The notes under the pieces are model-generated. The model worked only from the letters and a program-made list of their open reading frames with translations. It made no database searches and was not told where the DNA came from. This document shows positions 53,910 to 64,000 of a DNA stretch of 64,000 nucleotides, piece by piece. The stretch's first letter is position 1, and each line of letters starts with the position of its first letter. A program made the position numbers and the translations under genes. The DNA is taken from NCBI GenBank assembly GCA_036186865.1, contig AP025048.1, forward strand, positions 24,395,882-24,459,881. The letters are read 5' to 3'. The DNA is from Eustoma russellianum. Lineage: Eukaryota; Streptophyta; Magnoliopsida; Gentianales; Gentianaceae.

Positions 53910-56900
53910 TCACCTATTCAACTTTTCTTCTTCTGCTACCAGCATCAGCATCTCTAGCCGTTTGTCAAAAATTAAGGCACTTTCGTCTCTCTTATCTAGC
54001 TCAGCACCTTCAGCCTCAAGCCATTTTTCTCGTAAATCATCGAGAATATTTCCTTCATCTGTGTTTAACTCCGCCCCGGGGGCACTTGGAGCCGTGGTAC
54101 GAAGAGAGGAATCACCAGATGGTGGAGGAAGTGTCAGAAGCATGGCCCTGAATTCCGGAGTTTCGGAAAATGTCTCGAAGTTGCAAGCTATCATATCAAG
54201 ACAGTACTCACGAATTTTCCCAACGCCATACCTGCACAATGGAATCAGCTTGGTTTATGTATTTTCAAATAGAGACAAAATATAGATAAACAAGATATAA
54301 AATACCTATACAACTTGAGCGTCAAATTCTTACAGCTAGATAATTAGGCCCAAAATGAATATTCCTGCCACTACATCCCCAAACAATTACATTTATCAGT
54401 CTCATTTTGTTTTCCCCTAAGTAGATTCCACAAGACCTATCAAAGATGAAAGAGCCCACCAATAGGTTGCTGGGGAAGTTTCTCTTCCTCCTGGACGTGG
54501 TTAGGTCAAGAGTCTATGTGAATAAAGGAGTTAAATTGATGCAATGTTGCCTGCATTATCAAAATTCTCAGAGTTAACTCTCTCTTAAGACTGAATGATG
54601 TGATCAAGCCATTATTTTGTGATCCCTAAAGAGCAATTGTAGTGATTCCTTAAGTTTCCTTTCTTCTATTTAGTGAAATTCAGTTTCACTACAAGAATTC
54701 CCAAAAACATTCCCAAATACCGTACTTCCGATATCTCCCAAGTAGATCCTGCATCACTTGGTAAATAAAATTTCTGGAGTTATCAGAAAAAAAAGCAAGG
54801 GTGTACTGTCTTCTAACCTTAGAAATGAAACTTTATGCCAACAAGAATAAGTCAGTGGTTTAATTGTGAGTAGAAATCTTTAACATAACCACTCCACAAA
54901 AGTGAAGGTAAGAACACCAGCAACAGATGAAGACATAACAGGAAGTTCCTATTGCAATGACACACAAAGGAAATATACATGTCTGCTAGCATCAGCCAAT
55001 GACATAGCTCTGCCGGAAGGACCATTTCCAAATGTGGTAGCACTGCATCAGCTACTGCTCGTTTGAGGGGAAACAAGAGATATCTTGAAGCTATATCAAA
55101 CATCTCTTCTGCCTGCCCAAGCAAAAAAAAAAAAAAAAACCATTAAAATTTGCAGAATAAATAGCGACACACGTTTAATTTCTCAACCCTCATCCTCATC
55201 AAGGCAGTACCTGATCAGGGTTCAGGTTGGTTAAGCTATCCGTATACCTAAATCAGCAAAGACAGCATTTAATTTATTAGTTAGACATAATTGACCAAAG
55301 AGATACAGAAAGAGGGTGGAGGGGGGGGGGGGGTAGAAATGCACGAATAGGCCAACAATCACAGGCATTCAATCACAGGCACATGCAATGAGAAAATCCA
55401 TGAAGAAAATAATCACACACACACTATAGATGAGACTAGAAATGGAAGAGGCATCAAACATCCAATGAATAAAGAAAATGCAAAACTCACATGTACTCTA
55501 GCATTTTCTCGAAAGCCCCAGTGGTCAAATCATGTTCCTCAAGACATGGGAGCACCCTATCAGGTAAACCATCTCGTCCTTCTACGAAGTCCTTCATGCG
55601 AAACAGCCTAGCTTTAAAATATTCTGATCTTGATGCTAAGACCACTTGATGGCACCGAAAAATTTTGTCTTCAACTTGCACGCAAACATCCGCTAAGTCA
55701 TCTTCAAAATCGCTCATATTTGCCAATCCCACAAGTGATACATGACCATCAACATCGCAACCTAGGTTCTGTTCTCTAGCGGAATTGGCAAAAGAAACTT
55801 GGAGAAGGCAATGCAAAGCAGCAGGAACACGATCCTCCTCAGGAAGGGAAACACCCTGTAAGATAAACCTTCTCTGAGTATCATCTATTTCTCTAAGTGC
55901 TTTGTAGTCTGCATATTTTTGATGTCTTAGCTCTTTCTCAAGAACATTTTGCAAGGACTGGCACTTGCAGACTTTGGATATTCTCACCAAATCCTCCATA
56001 TCGTCGACAGCAATCTCCAGCCGATCAGAGTAAAAGAAATGAATGAGACTGAACAGAGCAGGAAAAGAAAGCTTTTCCTTGGAAAACCTAATTTCCTTTC
56101 GATCCTTCCATGCTGACTCAAATTTTTGCTTAAAGAAAGGAGACCTAGCACTCAAGATGACTCTATGAGCTTCAATTGTTCTTCCTTGCACATGAAAAAC
56201 AACATCAGCTGGAAAACTGCTAGGCTCGTGCCATCCATTTGAGGCATAACCTAATCATCCTATCAATTCATGTTAGTAAGTAAAAAGGCCTAAACAAGGA
56301 AAATATCTGTATCCAGCAGCAGAAAAGAACTGCATATACATTCCAATACATGATCAAAGTTCATGAACGAAATTAATGGCAAACGAGCAAGTAGTATACT
56401 CGATAGAGGAGGCAATAACAATGGTAGTAGTAATAAAAGATTTGATGCTGATGTCGCACTGAAGTCATGTGTTAGAACAGAAGTATAAAGTCAAGTTCAA
56501 TCTCCATAGCTCTCAAGCTGATTAATTTTTGAGAAAAAGTGGAAACATAAAGACAGTCAACTTTCAATAATATTTATCCAACTATTCAACAATACAAAAA
56601 TAGTCATCAAACACTTCTTAAATATCCCCTCATTTCCCATCAAATATGAACATACTAGCAGCAAAATCATAAGTCAAACTACTTCAGATGCTGAGCTTTA
56701 CAATTCTCCCAAGAAGCAAGAAAGACAGATAAACAGCATAATCAATCCAGCATAATCCTTCTTTTCATGGTTTACTACCTAGATGTGTAAATATTTAAAA
56801 TGAAGAATTTAAAAATACAAGTAACCTAGCTCTTTACGCACAAAAACCCCCCGAAAAAAAAAGGAAATTAAAAAAAAAAGTTTTGAACTCAGCCCAATTC

Positions 56901-57624
56901 AGTAGTGCGTGGCCTTAGCAACTCTAGGAGTAACCTCAGTTTAAATTTCTACGAACCCAATATTATGTGACAGCATTTGTGCTACCTGTTGCTGTACCAA
57001 ACATGGAAGAATACCAAAATACGCATCTCGTGAAACATGTAGAATCCCAGAAATACAATAGAACTTTTGTGCTTTGCAATCAGAGCATTATACAACATGA
57101 CCGCACAATCCAAGTAGTTTAAATAAGTGCAATCTGTAGGATAACACACAAAAAGAACATCTGCTAAAAGCTTCACCTAGGGTAGGAAAATCAGCCTGGC
57201 GTTCCAGCTGTTCTAAATACACCTTATTAGCATAGCATCCCAAGAAAGTCTCTCTCAAACAACTCTGCAAAGGTCCCAAAGGAGGCGGCCGAGCTTCAAA
57301 TGCTTTCAGCAATTTCCTCACTTTCAGATTAAGCGCTGCGTAATGGCAACGATCACCATCAAAAGTATGCTCCGAGCAGATTGCGCCGCATTCCAGAAGC
57401 ATCCGGGCAGCCTCTAAATGGCCGGCGAGGCAGGCATAGTAGAGCGCCACAGAGTCCCACTGGTCCCGGGCGTTGACGTTGACTCCGGCTTCAAGCCAGT
57501 ACTTGAGACGGTCAATATCGCCGGCACGCGCCGCCTCAAAAATGTCGCCGTTCGGAACCTTCTTTATGGGGACTGAGGACTTGAAGTCCTCTGGCTCCAA
57601 GTCGATGTCGTCCAAATCCGACAT
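53910..57624 (-). CDS. ankyrin-repeat and double BTB/POZ domain protein (At2g04740-like)
   Basis: Five minus-strand exons: 57624-57177, 56250-55491, 55247-55211, 55112-54979 and 54231-53910. All introns are GT-AG and all phases agree, giving 566 residues, close to what I recall for the Arabidopsis protein (about 580). The start MSDLDDIDLEPEDF is the first ATG of the frame. Ankyrin-type repeats cover residues about 25-100 (ARDQWDSVALYYACLAGHLE). BTB domain 1 covers about 162-260 (FPADVVFHVQGRTIEAHRVI). BTB domain 2 begins near 325 (LADVCVQVEDKIFRCHQVVL) and crosses exons 2-4, followed by a BACK-like helical region (FPLKRAVADAVLPHL, HWLMLADMYGV). The C terminus is acidic and helical (DDLREKWLEAEGAELDKRDE). 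BTB proteins commonly act as CUL3 ubiquitin-ligase adaptors; that role is inferred. I see no break. Confidence 0.92.
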
Positions 57625-58481
57625 GGTAGAGAGTTAAAGGAGAACGTATAATTCAAGGTGAATTGAAGATTAATTTGGTGCTTTTTAGTGTTTGGGAGGT
57701 TATTTTTCATGGCTTTTCTGACAATAAGTGAAGAATGTTGCTGACATTTCTTGATGATAATCGATGAAGATGACCAATTTACATTTTTTGAACTCGTAGA
57801 TGACCAATTTGGTAATTAGGGTTTTTGACAAATTGTTCCATAATTGTTCGGAGGGTGGAAAATCGGCGAAGAGGAAAAGAAATTGTCTCCCTCATATTTG
57901 ATTTGATGCGTTTCAAAAAATATTAATATAATTTTGATTTTTTTTCCAATAGTTTATTTTGGATTATATAAAAAATTCAACAACCATATATACATGCATG
58001 CCCTTGAATTACTTTGTATGTATGTTAAATGGTTTTGATCTGACATTTATGTTTGACAAATTTTGATCTATCACCTTTTGGCTTTGTGATCTGGGTTTAG
58101 AGAAGGATGATGTTCACGAGTAAGTTTTTATCTACTTTTAAAATTTTAGAGGAAAACTCGTCTGAATTGTTAAAAAAAAAAAAATCATTACAATACAACA
58201 GAAGCAAATTGGAAAATATGTTATAATAGATAAATCGGCCAACTTTGTCTTCTTCCAACTAAGAAGATTTGAATTAATCGAGAGTTTTCCAAAACAAATT
58301 TACCTATATAAAAATTGTCTAACGCAATGTGAATTCGACCAATTTTTTATAAGTTCATACATCACTCAATTCATTATTTGGTCATTAATATCTAATTTCA
58401 TCTTTATTTTTTTTTATTTTTTATCATTTAATATAATTTCTTTTTAACGGTTCAAAGTCATAAATTTTGTGTTAATACTAA
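57625..58481 (-). promoter_or_regulatory. upstream region of the BTB gene
   Basis: AT-rich DNA with no other gene, between the BTB gene start and the RTE-LINE 3' end. On the minus strand a TTATATAA sequence near 57963-57970 could be a TATA box about 340 bp before the ATG, and CTATATAAAA-like sequence occurs near 58303 on the plus strand. These are weak candidates. The LINE tail limits the proximal promoter to about 0.85 kb. Confidence 0.35.
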
Positions 58482-61018
58482 ACTACTACAACAACAACAA
58501 TCATACCCAGTATATCCAACGACAGCAAAAGATATCGTTAGGGTCTGGAGAGAATGAGCGGCAGACAAACAATACCTCCATCTCAAGAAATAGAGAGTTT
58601 GCTTCCAGTGAGACCTCCGGCTCTATATGTACCTGAAGAGATAGAACAATAATAGGAATATATGCTAGTGAAGAGATTTTATTAAACATAAATAGAAATC
58701 TTCCGATATTAAAATAGTCATAACAGTCGATATGCAAAAATAGTTGAAAGACAAATACCGAAATAAAAAGGTGCAGAGTCAACCTACAATGTAAATACTA
58801 TCTAATCCTTTAAGGTGCCCTACATCATGTCTACCCCTCCTTAACCTTAATCTTCTGCCTCCATGAACTTTTATCCTGGACCATGTCCTCAGAGAGGTGC
58901 GACTCTAGTAAGTCATGCCTAATCTACTCATCCCACGTATGTTTGGGCCTACCTTTACTCTTTTTCCCTTCTACAATGATGCTTTCAATTGTTCTGACAG
59001 ATGCCGTTGTCTGTCTCCTCTTGACATGCCCGAGTCATCTCAGTCTTCCCTCTCTTATCTTATCTGCTATACTAGCCACCCCTAACCTTTCTCTGTATAC
59101 TTTATTTCTTATCCTGTCTAGCCTTGTATGCCCATACATCCACCTCAGCATTCTCATCTTTGCCACTTCCATCTTCTATGATTGCGTCCTCTTGATGGTC
59201 CAACAGTCTGTTCCATATAACATTGTCGGTCGCACTGCCACCCTATAAAATTTTCTCTTTAATTTAGTTGAAAAATTCTTGTCACACAGAACCCATGAGG
59301 CCGCCCTTCACCTACACCAACCTGCCTAAATTCGGTGTGCTACATCACTCTCTATGTCCTCATCTTTCTGTACAAATGATCCTAGGTACTTGAACTTACT
59401 TACCTTTGCGACCACTTGACCCTCGATGGTGAGTTGACTATTCTCATAGTCGACTACGCCCCTGAAGTCGCAGAGCAAATACTCAGTCTTAGAACGACTA
59501 GTCCTTAGGCCTTTTCTCTAAAGCACCTCGCCGCTCATCTAGTCTCATACTCAGGTTATGTCTGCTTTCTGCGACTAATATAATATCGTCACCAAAAAGC
59601 ATACACCATAGGATTGTCTCTTGGATCGGCTTTGACAACACGTTTAGGATAACTGGAAAAAGAAATAGGCTCAAAGCAGACCCTCGATAGAGGCCTACCT
59701 CCACCGAAAAGAAGTTTGTATTCCCTACAGGCGTATGAATGGTTGTTTTCGTCCTAGCATACATATCTTTAATTATGTCTATATACTTCATAGGAACCCC
59801 TCTTACATCTAGACTATCTCATATCAGTCTAAGTGGCACGCTATCATACGCTTTTTCAATATCGATGAAAACCATATGTATTGCCTCCGTAGTTGACCGT
59901 CCTGGCATAAAACCAAATTGGTTTATCGTAACTTGAGTTTCTCTCCCTAATTCTAGTGTCGATTACTCTCTCCCATAATTTCATAGTATGACTTAGCAAT
60001 TTAATCCCCCTGTAATTCTCACAATACTGTGCTTCTCCTTTTTTCTTATATAAAGGGACCACTACATTCCTTCTCCATTCATCTGGCATTTTTCCTGTTT
60101 TGAAAATAAGGTTGAACAGAGTAGTTAGCCATTGAACCCCCTCATCTCCCAAACACTTCCACGCCTCAATGGATATGTTATCCAGGCCAACTACCTTAGC
60201 TCTTCCCATCTTCTTAAGTGCTCTCTTCACCTCTCTTTGTGTGATGCTACGATAATCACAATTGTTAGGTTGTTGTTTTTGGGTAGCAATGTTTTCTCTT
60301 TCTTCGTGGCCGACCCTTCCGATGTTGAAAAGTTGTGAAAGTATGTTTGTCATTGCCTCTTGATGTCTTGTTCTTTGACTAAAACATGTCCATCTTCTCC
60401 CTTTATAAACTTCACGACTCCTAAGTCTTGCCTATTTCGATCTCTAGCTTTTGTAATCTTGAACATATCACGCTCTCCGTCTTTTGTTTCTAATTTTTCA
60501 TACCTCCTTTTATAGGATGCGTTCTTCGCTTCCGTCACTGCCTTCTTGGCCTCCTTCCTAGCAATTTTGTAGTTCTCTCTCACTCTCTCTTCCTCCTCCC
60601 CGTCTGTGCAGCTTAACACCTCTCTAAAATTCTTTTGCTTATTCTTTATTTTTCGCTGCACATCCTCGTTCCACCACCACGACTCTTTATGTACGGTTGT
60701 CTTTCCTGTTGTTACCCCAAGAGTTTCCCTTGCTGCGTGAGTAATGGTAGTCGCTATAGCCTCTCACATCTGGTTTGTGTCCTTAACTAGTAGACCCGAC
60801 GTCGCCAAGATGACCTTATCTCTAAATATGTTAATTTTTTTGTCCTTCAAACTTCCCCATCAAATCCTGGGTGGTAATTTTCTAACCCTTGTGCTCAGCT
60901 TTTGGCTCAAAGCTATAACTACGACTAGTAAACAGTGTTGCGTCATTGCTGTCTTCCCTCGTATAACCTTACAGTCCCTTCACAACTGCATGTCTTCACG
61001 TCTCATCAGAAAATAGCA
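58482..61018 (-). mobile_element. RTE-type LINE, 5'-truncated
   Basis: The minus-strand element runs from about 61018 (endonuclease end) to a (TTG)n tail at 58482-58500. Its 3' end includes GAGCCGGAGGTCTCACTGG, CTCCAGACCCTAACGATA and TACTGGGTATGATTG. Plant RTE-type LINEs commonly end in short TTG repeats. The 5' end breaks off next to SIRE-3 LTR sequence. No target duplication was recognised. Confidence 0.8.
58790..61016 (-). pseudogene. RTE-LINE ORF2: endonuclease end, reverse transcriptase and C-terminal domain
   Basis: The minus strand gives the endonuclease C terminus (FLMRREDMQLCRDCKVIRG near 61010) and a WWNEDVQRKIKNKQ linker (60661 upward). RT covers 60353-59498: KMGRAKVVGLDNISIEAWK, GKMPDEWRRNVVVPLYKKKG, ENYRGIKLLSH, then MKYIDIIKDMY and FGDDIILVAES, where the usual motif is FADD. 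A C-terminal region has FKYLGSFVQKDEDIE and, near 58960-58850, GRPKHTWDE and WRQKIKVKEG. Frameshifts occur near 59930 and 59500, with several stops after that. Not functional as read. Confidence 0.85.
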
Positions 61019-61612
61019 AACAATTTTCACAAATCATAAAACTTTGCAGAAACATAGCCACGCATCATAGTTTTCATTTGGTGCAAGTTTCAACTCATTT
61101 GGATAAGTATAAGTCAATTAAACTTGAATAGTTCTGAGACTAGTACAATCTGATTTTCCGAGTTGCAAAGGTTGAGAACATCAACGTGGTTGATATACTT
61201 CCTAAAGAAATTTTTGAAAACTGTTTCAACCAATTAAAATACATATATTGAGGGTGTTTTCGTTAAATGTTTAGACCATTTGGAGTCACCAATTAATTGG
61301 AATAAAATTTTCAAATCGGAGTACTGTTTCTGGCAGATTTGCGCAATCTGACAAAAAATGTATTTTCAATGGGTTAGGAGTTCAATTTTAATTTGAAATT
61401 TTATGAGATACTCAAAACATCTGAGAGTAGAATCTCACCAAATTTTATAATTTTTGGAGTTCTGTAACTAGGTCTTTAAATCATTTCAAATCAAAATCGA
61501 AAAACAGAAACTGTTTTCAGAAGTCTGGTTTTTGGTTCAAAAGTTTTTAAAAACCAAATTTTCCGCACCTACTATTCAATCCCCCTTCTAGTGGTGCTAT
61601 ACAGGTCCTACA
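61019..61612 (+). repeat. SIRE-3 5' LTR, 3'-terminal part
   Basis: The end reads CCCCCTTCTAGTGGTGCTATACAGG and CCTACA, like the SIRE-1 LTR end (CACCCCCCCTCTAGTGGTG), and is directly followed by the primer-binding site. The left boundary is the RTE-LINE break at about 61018. Confidence 0.75.
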
Positions 61613-61614
61613 AG

Positions 61615-61628
61615 TGGTATCAGAGAGC
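61615..61628 (+). other. SIRE-3 primer-binding site (variant)
   Basis: TGGTATCAGAGAGC begins two bases after the LTR end. It matches the initiator tRNA-Met site for 11 bases, then has an extra AG compared with TGGTATCAGAGC. Confidence 0.8.
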
Positions 61629-61668
61629 AGACACACTCACGACAAGGAGATCCAACGATCTTTGTGAG

Positions 61669-63384
61669 ATGGCATCCACTAGTTACAAAACCGAGCAAGA
61701 AGAAATGTCATCTGTAAGGCCTCTTCTTTTTGACGGTGAGTCTTTTATACAATGGAAACTTAGAATGAAACTTTTTTTATGGCTATTGATATAGACTTGT
61801 GGTCTATTATAGAAGATGTTCCTTTTATTCCTTCTAAGTTATCTACTGTTGATGGTGTCACACTAGGAGTTATAAAAGCGAAACAAGAATATACTAGTGA
61901 TGACAAAAAGAAATTAAGTATGAATGCTAGAGCCATGCAACTTCTTTTAAACGGGTTAAGTAAAAGTGAATCGAGTTATGTGTCAAATTTCTCTAGTGCC
62001 CAAGAGATGTAGAGAATTCTTAAAATGAAACATGAAGGGACTATTCAAGTCAAAGAATCTAAAATAAATATCCTTACGTCTACTCTTGAATCCTTCAAGT
62101 TATTACCAAATGAATCTATTGTTGATATTGATCTAAGATTGACTAACATTTACGATTCTCTTGAGTCTCTTGGAAAGGTATTTTCTTCACAGGAGAAGGT
62201 GCAAAAAGTGCTAAGAAGTCTCCCATTCGAATGGGATTCAAAAGTCACTGCGATCGAAGAAAGTAAGGATACTAAATCAATAAAGATGGAGGAATTAATC
62301 GGATCATTGAAAGTATATGAAAACAAACTCACTTTAAGAAATTCCGAATCAACTTCTAAAAAAGACAAAGTTATAGCGTTTAAATCAAATGAATACGTCT
62401 CTACCTCTTATAATCGCGTAGATGATAGCGACAACAGAGTCCGATGATGAAGATCTAATCACGTTGGCTAAAAGATTAAGAAAGATCATGAGAAAATCGC
62501 TTAAAAACAAACCTAAGCCTACTTTGTCTAAGAATCATAGAAATAAATATGATGAAGATATTAAATGTTATACTTGTGGAAGACTTGGACATATCTCTTA
62601 TGACTGCCCGAACAAAGACAAAATAATGAACAAAAACCATGACAAGAATCGGACAAAAACTAGACTCATCTCAAAACCTAAACAAAGGAGAAGAGCCTTT
62701 AAAGCCTCCACATGGAGTGATTCATCTGATTTTGAGACTGAAGGAACCGAAGAAGAAACGACACAAGTATGCTTTACATCTAAGGCATCAAATGAGGTAT
62801 CTTCTGACTCTGATTCTGATTCAGAGCTTTCTTATGATGATTTATTTTGTCAATATCTAGAAAAAATGGTGAAACGGTTTGACACAAGTACAAACATGCT
62901 AGATCTCATCATCTCTTCACAAAAGAATGATAGCGACAAAATCGGATTAGAGTATATGGAAGATAATAAAGTACAAAACAAGTCAACGAAATTTATTTTA
63001 TCTTTATCTAAGAAACCACATGCAATTATACAACCTAAGAAGATGACTAGTACACTACTCATCTCATCTCATCGCGCTTCTTATTCTTCATATCATACAA
63101 AGTATAATCATGTACCATATAGATATGAAAGAAAATCATTAATGCATACGCGACATTCATATCAAACTAGTGCATCTAAATCACAAACTATTCATAGAAA
63201 CCAAAATGCATATCAAAAACGAAAATCATACCATGTGCATGATGGAATTCTCGGCCAAAGGCCAACGGATTTGTACCGAACATCTATTACATCGCTTTTT
63301 CATCTCTTTTCTCACCTTTTGGAAGACCTAGGAAGGTCACCCAAGTTTGGGTACCAAAAGGTACATTTGCAAAGGGTTGAATAA
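61669..63384 (+). pseudogene. SIRE-3 gag (broken, coiled coil missing)
   Basis: The start is MASTSYKTEQEEMSS at 61669. The UBN2-type domain is clear (RPLLFDGESFIQWKLRMKLF, then DIDLWSIIEDVPFIPSK, MNARAMQLLLNGLS, KVQKVLRSLPFEWDSKVTAI). The zinc knuckle CYTCGRLGHISYDC is near 62569, and a Tyr/His-rich tail ends near FGYQKV. Lesions are a frameshift in a T run near 61775, TAG at 62010-62012 in place of a tryptophan codon, and a frameshift near 62420-62445. Compared with SIRE-1 gag, the coiled coil of about 100 residues between the acidic segment and the TNMLDLIISSQK motif is absent. Confidence 0.85.
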
Positions 63385-63655
63385 ATAACCCTTAAGAACG
63401 TACTTGAAATGCATGATTTTTGTTGATATATTATAAACTTCTATTTCTTTCTTATATGTGTTTTTGATATTATTTACAAAATAAAGAGGGAGAGAGATGC
63501 ATGATTTAAGTGGGGGGAGAGAGCATGATTGCATAATTTAAGGGGGAGACAACAATTCAAAATTCAAAGTCCGATTTTGTGCCTAATTAGAGGGGGAGCA
63601 ATTATATTTAAATCATGAACCAGTGTTATTTTATAAATCATCAAAAGGGGGAGAT
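63385..63655 (+). other. SIRE-3 3' noncoding region and polypurine tract
   Basis: Several G-rich purine runs (AAAGAGGGAGAGAG, AAGTGGGGGGAGAGAG, TTAAGGGGGAGAC) come before AAAAGGGGGAGA at 63643-63654. The run pattern resembles the one after pol in SIRE-1, although no pol is present here. Confidence 0.75.
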
Positions 63656-64000
63656 TGTTGAGAAAACGTGTTTGAATGATTTACAAATGCATGATTTAAA
63701 TAGTACAAGTTTACGAAATGCATGACAAAATTATTACTTGACACGTTTTTGTGATACACATGCCTCATATGCTTTATATATATCGTTGCCGTCCTAACAA
63801 GACATGAAGCGTTAAAGCTTACATCACATGGCAAACATTTGTTGTCTTTGAACTATTTTCATGTGCCACAATTAATGAACTAAACTAGTTCATTAAGTGA
63901 AGTACTTAAGTTAATGAACTAACTAGTTCATTAAATGAAGACATATTTGGAGAAGGCTTGATGGCAAAAAATTGAAAAATGGAAAGTCTCCTTATTCCTT
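63656..64000 (+). repeat. SIRE-3 3' LTR, beginning only
   Basis: It starts TGTTGAGAAAACGTGTTTG, like the SIRE-1 and SIRE-2 LTRs, and continues beyond the window. It contains two tandem palindromes at 63872-63896 and 63911-63934. Confidence 0.8.
63872..63934. repeat. two tandem palindromes in SIRE-3 U3
   Basis: Each has 11-bp arms TTAATGAACTA and TAGTTCATTAA, separated by AAC in the first and AC in the second. They lie about 215-280 bp from the LTR start. Confidence 0.9.

Larger units (their letters stand above)
61019..64000 (+). mobile_element. SIRE-3: SIRE-type copia element with gag but no pol (runs off the right edge)
   Basis: The plus-strand order is: 3' part of a 5' LTR (61019-61612), primer-binding site (61615-61628), gag (61669-63384), a 3' noncoding region with purine runs, a polypurine tract (63643-63654), and the start of a 3' LTR (63656). 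The internal region is about 2.0 kb. No protease, integrase, RT or RNase H sequence lies between gag and the polypurine tract. This is the layout known for gag-only, non-autonomous LTR elements (TR-GAG). The 5' LTR outer part is lost next to the RTE LINE. Confidence 0.82.

Noticed and set aside
53821..54285. 154-codon plus-strand open frame
   Set aside because: Antisense to exon 5 of the BTB gene, whose minus-strand frame shows clear family features.
55315..55333. G-run in intron 2 of the BTB gene
   Set aside because: A simple homopolymer in an intron, with no sign of function.

Overview
This is nuclear DNA of a flowering plant. The evidence is a spliced plant-type gene with canonical GT-AG introns, plant SIRE/Maximus-type and Tork/Ale-type Ty1-copia retrotransposons, a Ty3-gypsy chromovirus remnant, initiator-tRNA-Met type primer sites, and L1- and RTE-type LINEs. 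I cannot name the species from the sequence. About 90% of the window is transposable elements, most of them nested in one another.

Layout. (1) 1-21251: a minus-strand Ty3-gypsy (Tekay/Del-like) element. Its 3' LTR runs off the left edge, its internal region is only about 3 kb and eroded, and its unusually long 5' LTR is split by a very young SIRE-type copia block (7409-19282). That block is a tandem: a truncated pol tail plus LTR, then a complete gag-pol plus LTR. (2) 21252-22434: unassigned sequence with a 129-bp duplication. (3) 22435-29572: a complete minus-strand copia element ('Copia-2', Tork/TNT1-like) with a perfect 5-bp target duplication, near-identical LTRs and three coding lesions. 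(4) 30285-37229: an older, eroded relative ('Copia-2b'). (5) 37230-40379: a truncated minus-strand SIRE relative ('SIRE-2') with an internally deleted gag. (6) 40380-53567: one plus-strand L1-type LINE, broken by Copia-3 (Ale/Retrofit-like, minus strand) and Copia-4 (TNT1-like, plus strand), with SIRE-2 at its left edge. (7) 53910-57624: the only host gene, a five-exon minus-strand gene for an ankyrin-repeat plus double BTB/POZ protein of the Arabidopsis At2g04740 type. (8) 58482-61018: a 5'-truncated RTE-type LINE, minus strand. (9) 61019-64000: 'SIRE-3', a plus-strand SIRE-type element that goes from gag straight to the 3' polypurine tract and LTR, with no pol.

The genes do not form a pathway. 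The coding content is retrotransposon gag/pol, mostly broken, plus one host gene that looks intact. The most unusual signal is regulatory. In several copia families with otherwise dissimilar LTRs, U3 starts with dense arrays of GATCGATC-centred palindromes. In one family the palindrome is joined to CACGTG and TGACGT boxes in a 31-bp repeat, and SIRE-3 carries a different pair of palindromes in the same part of U3. A second noteworthy pattern is a conserved noncoding block downstream of pol, shared by diverged TNT1-like elements.
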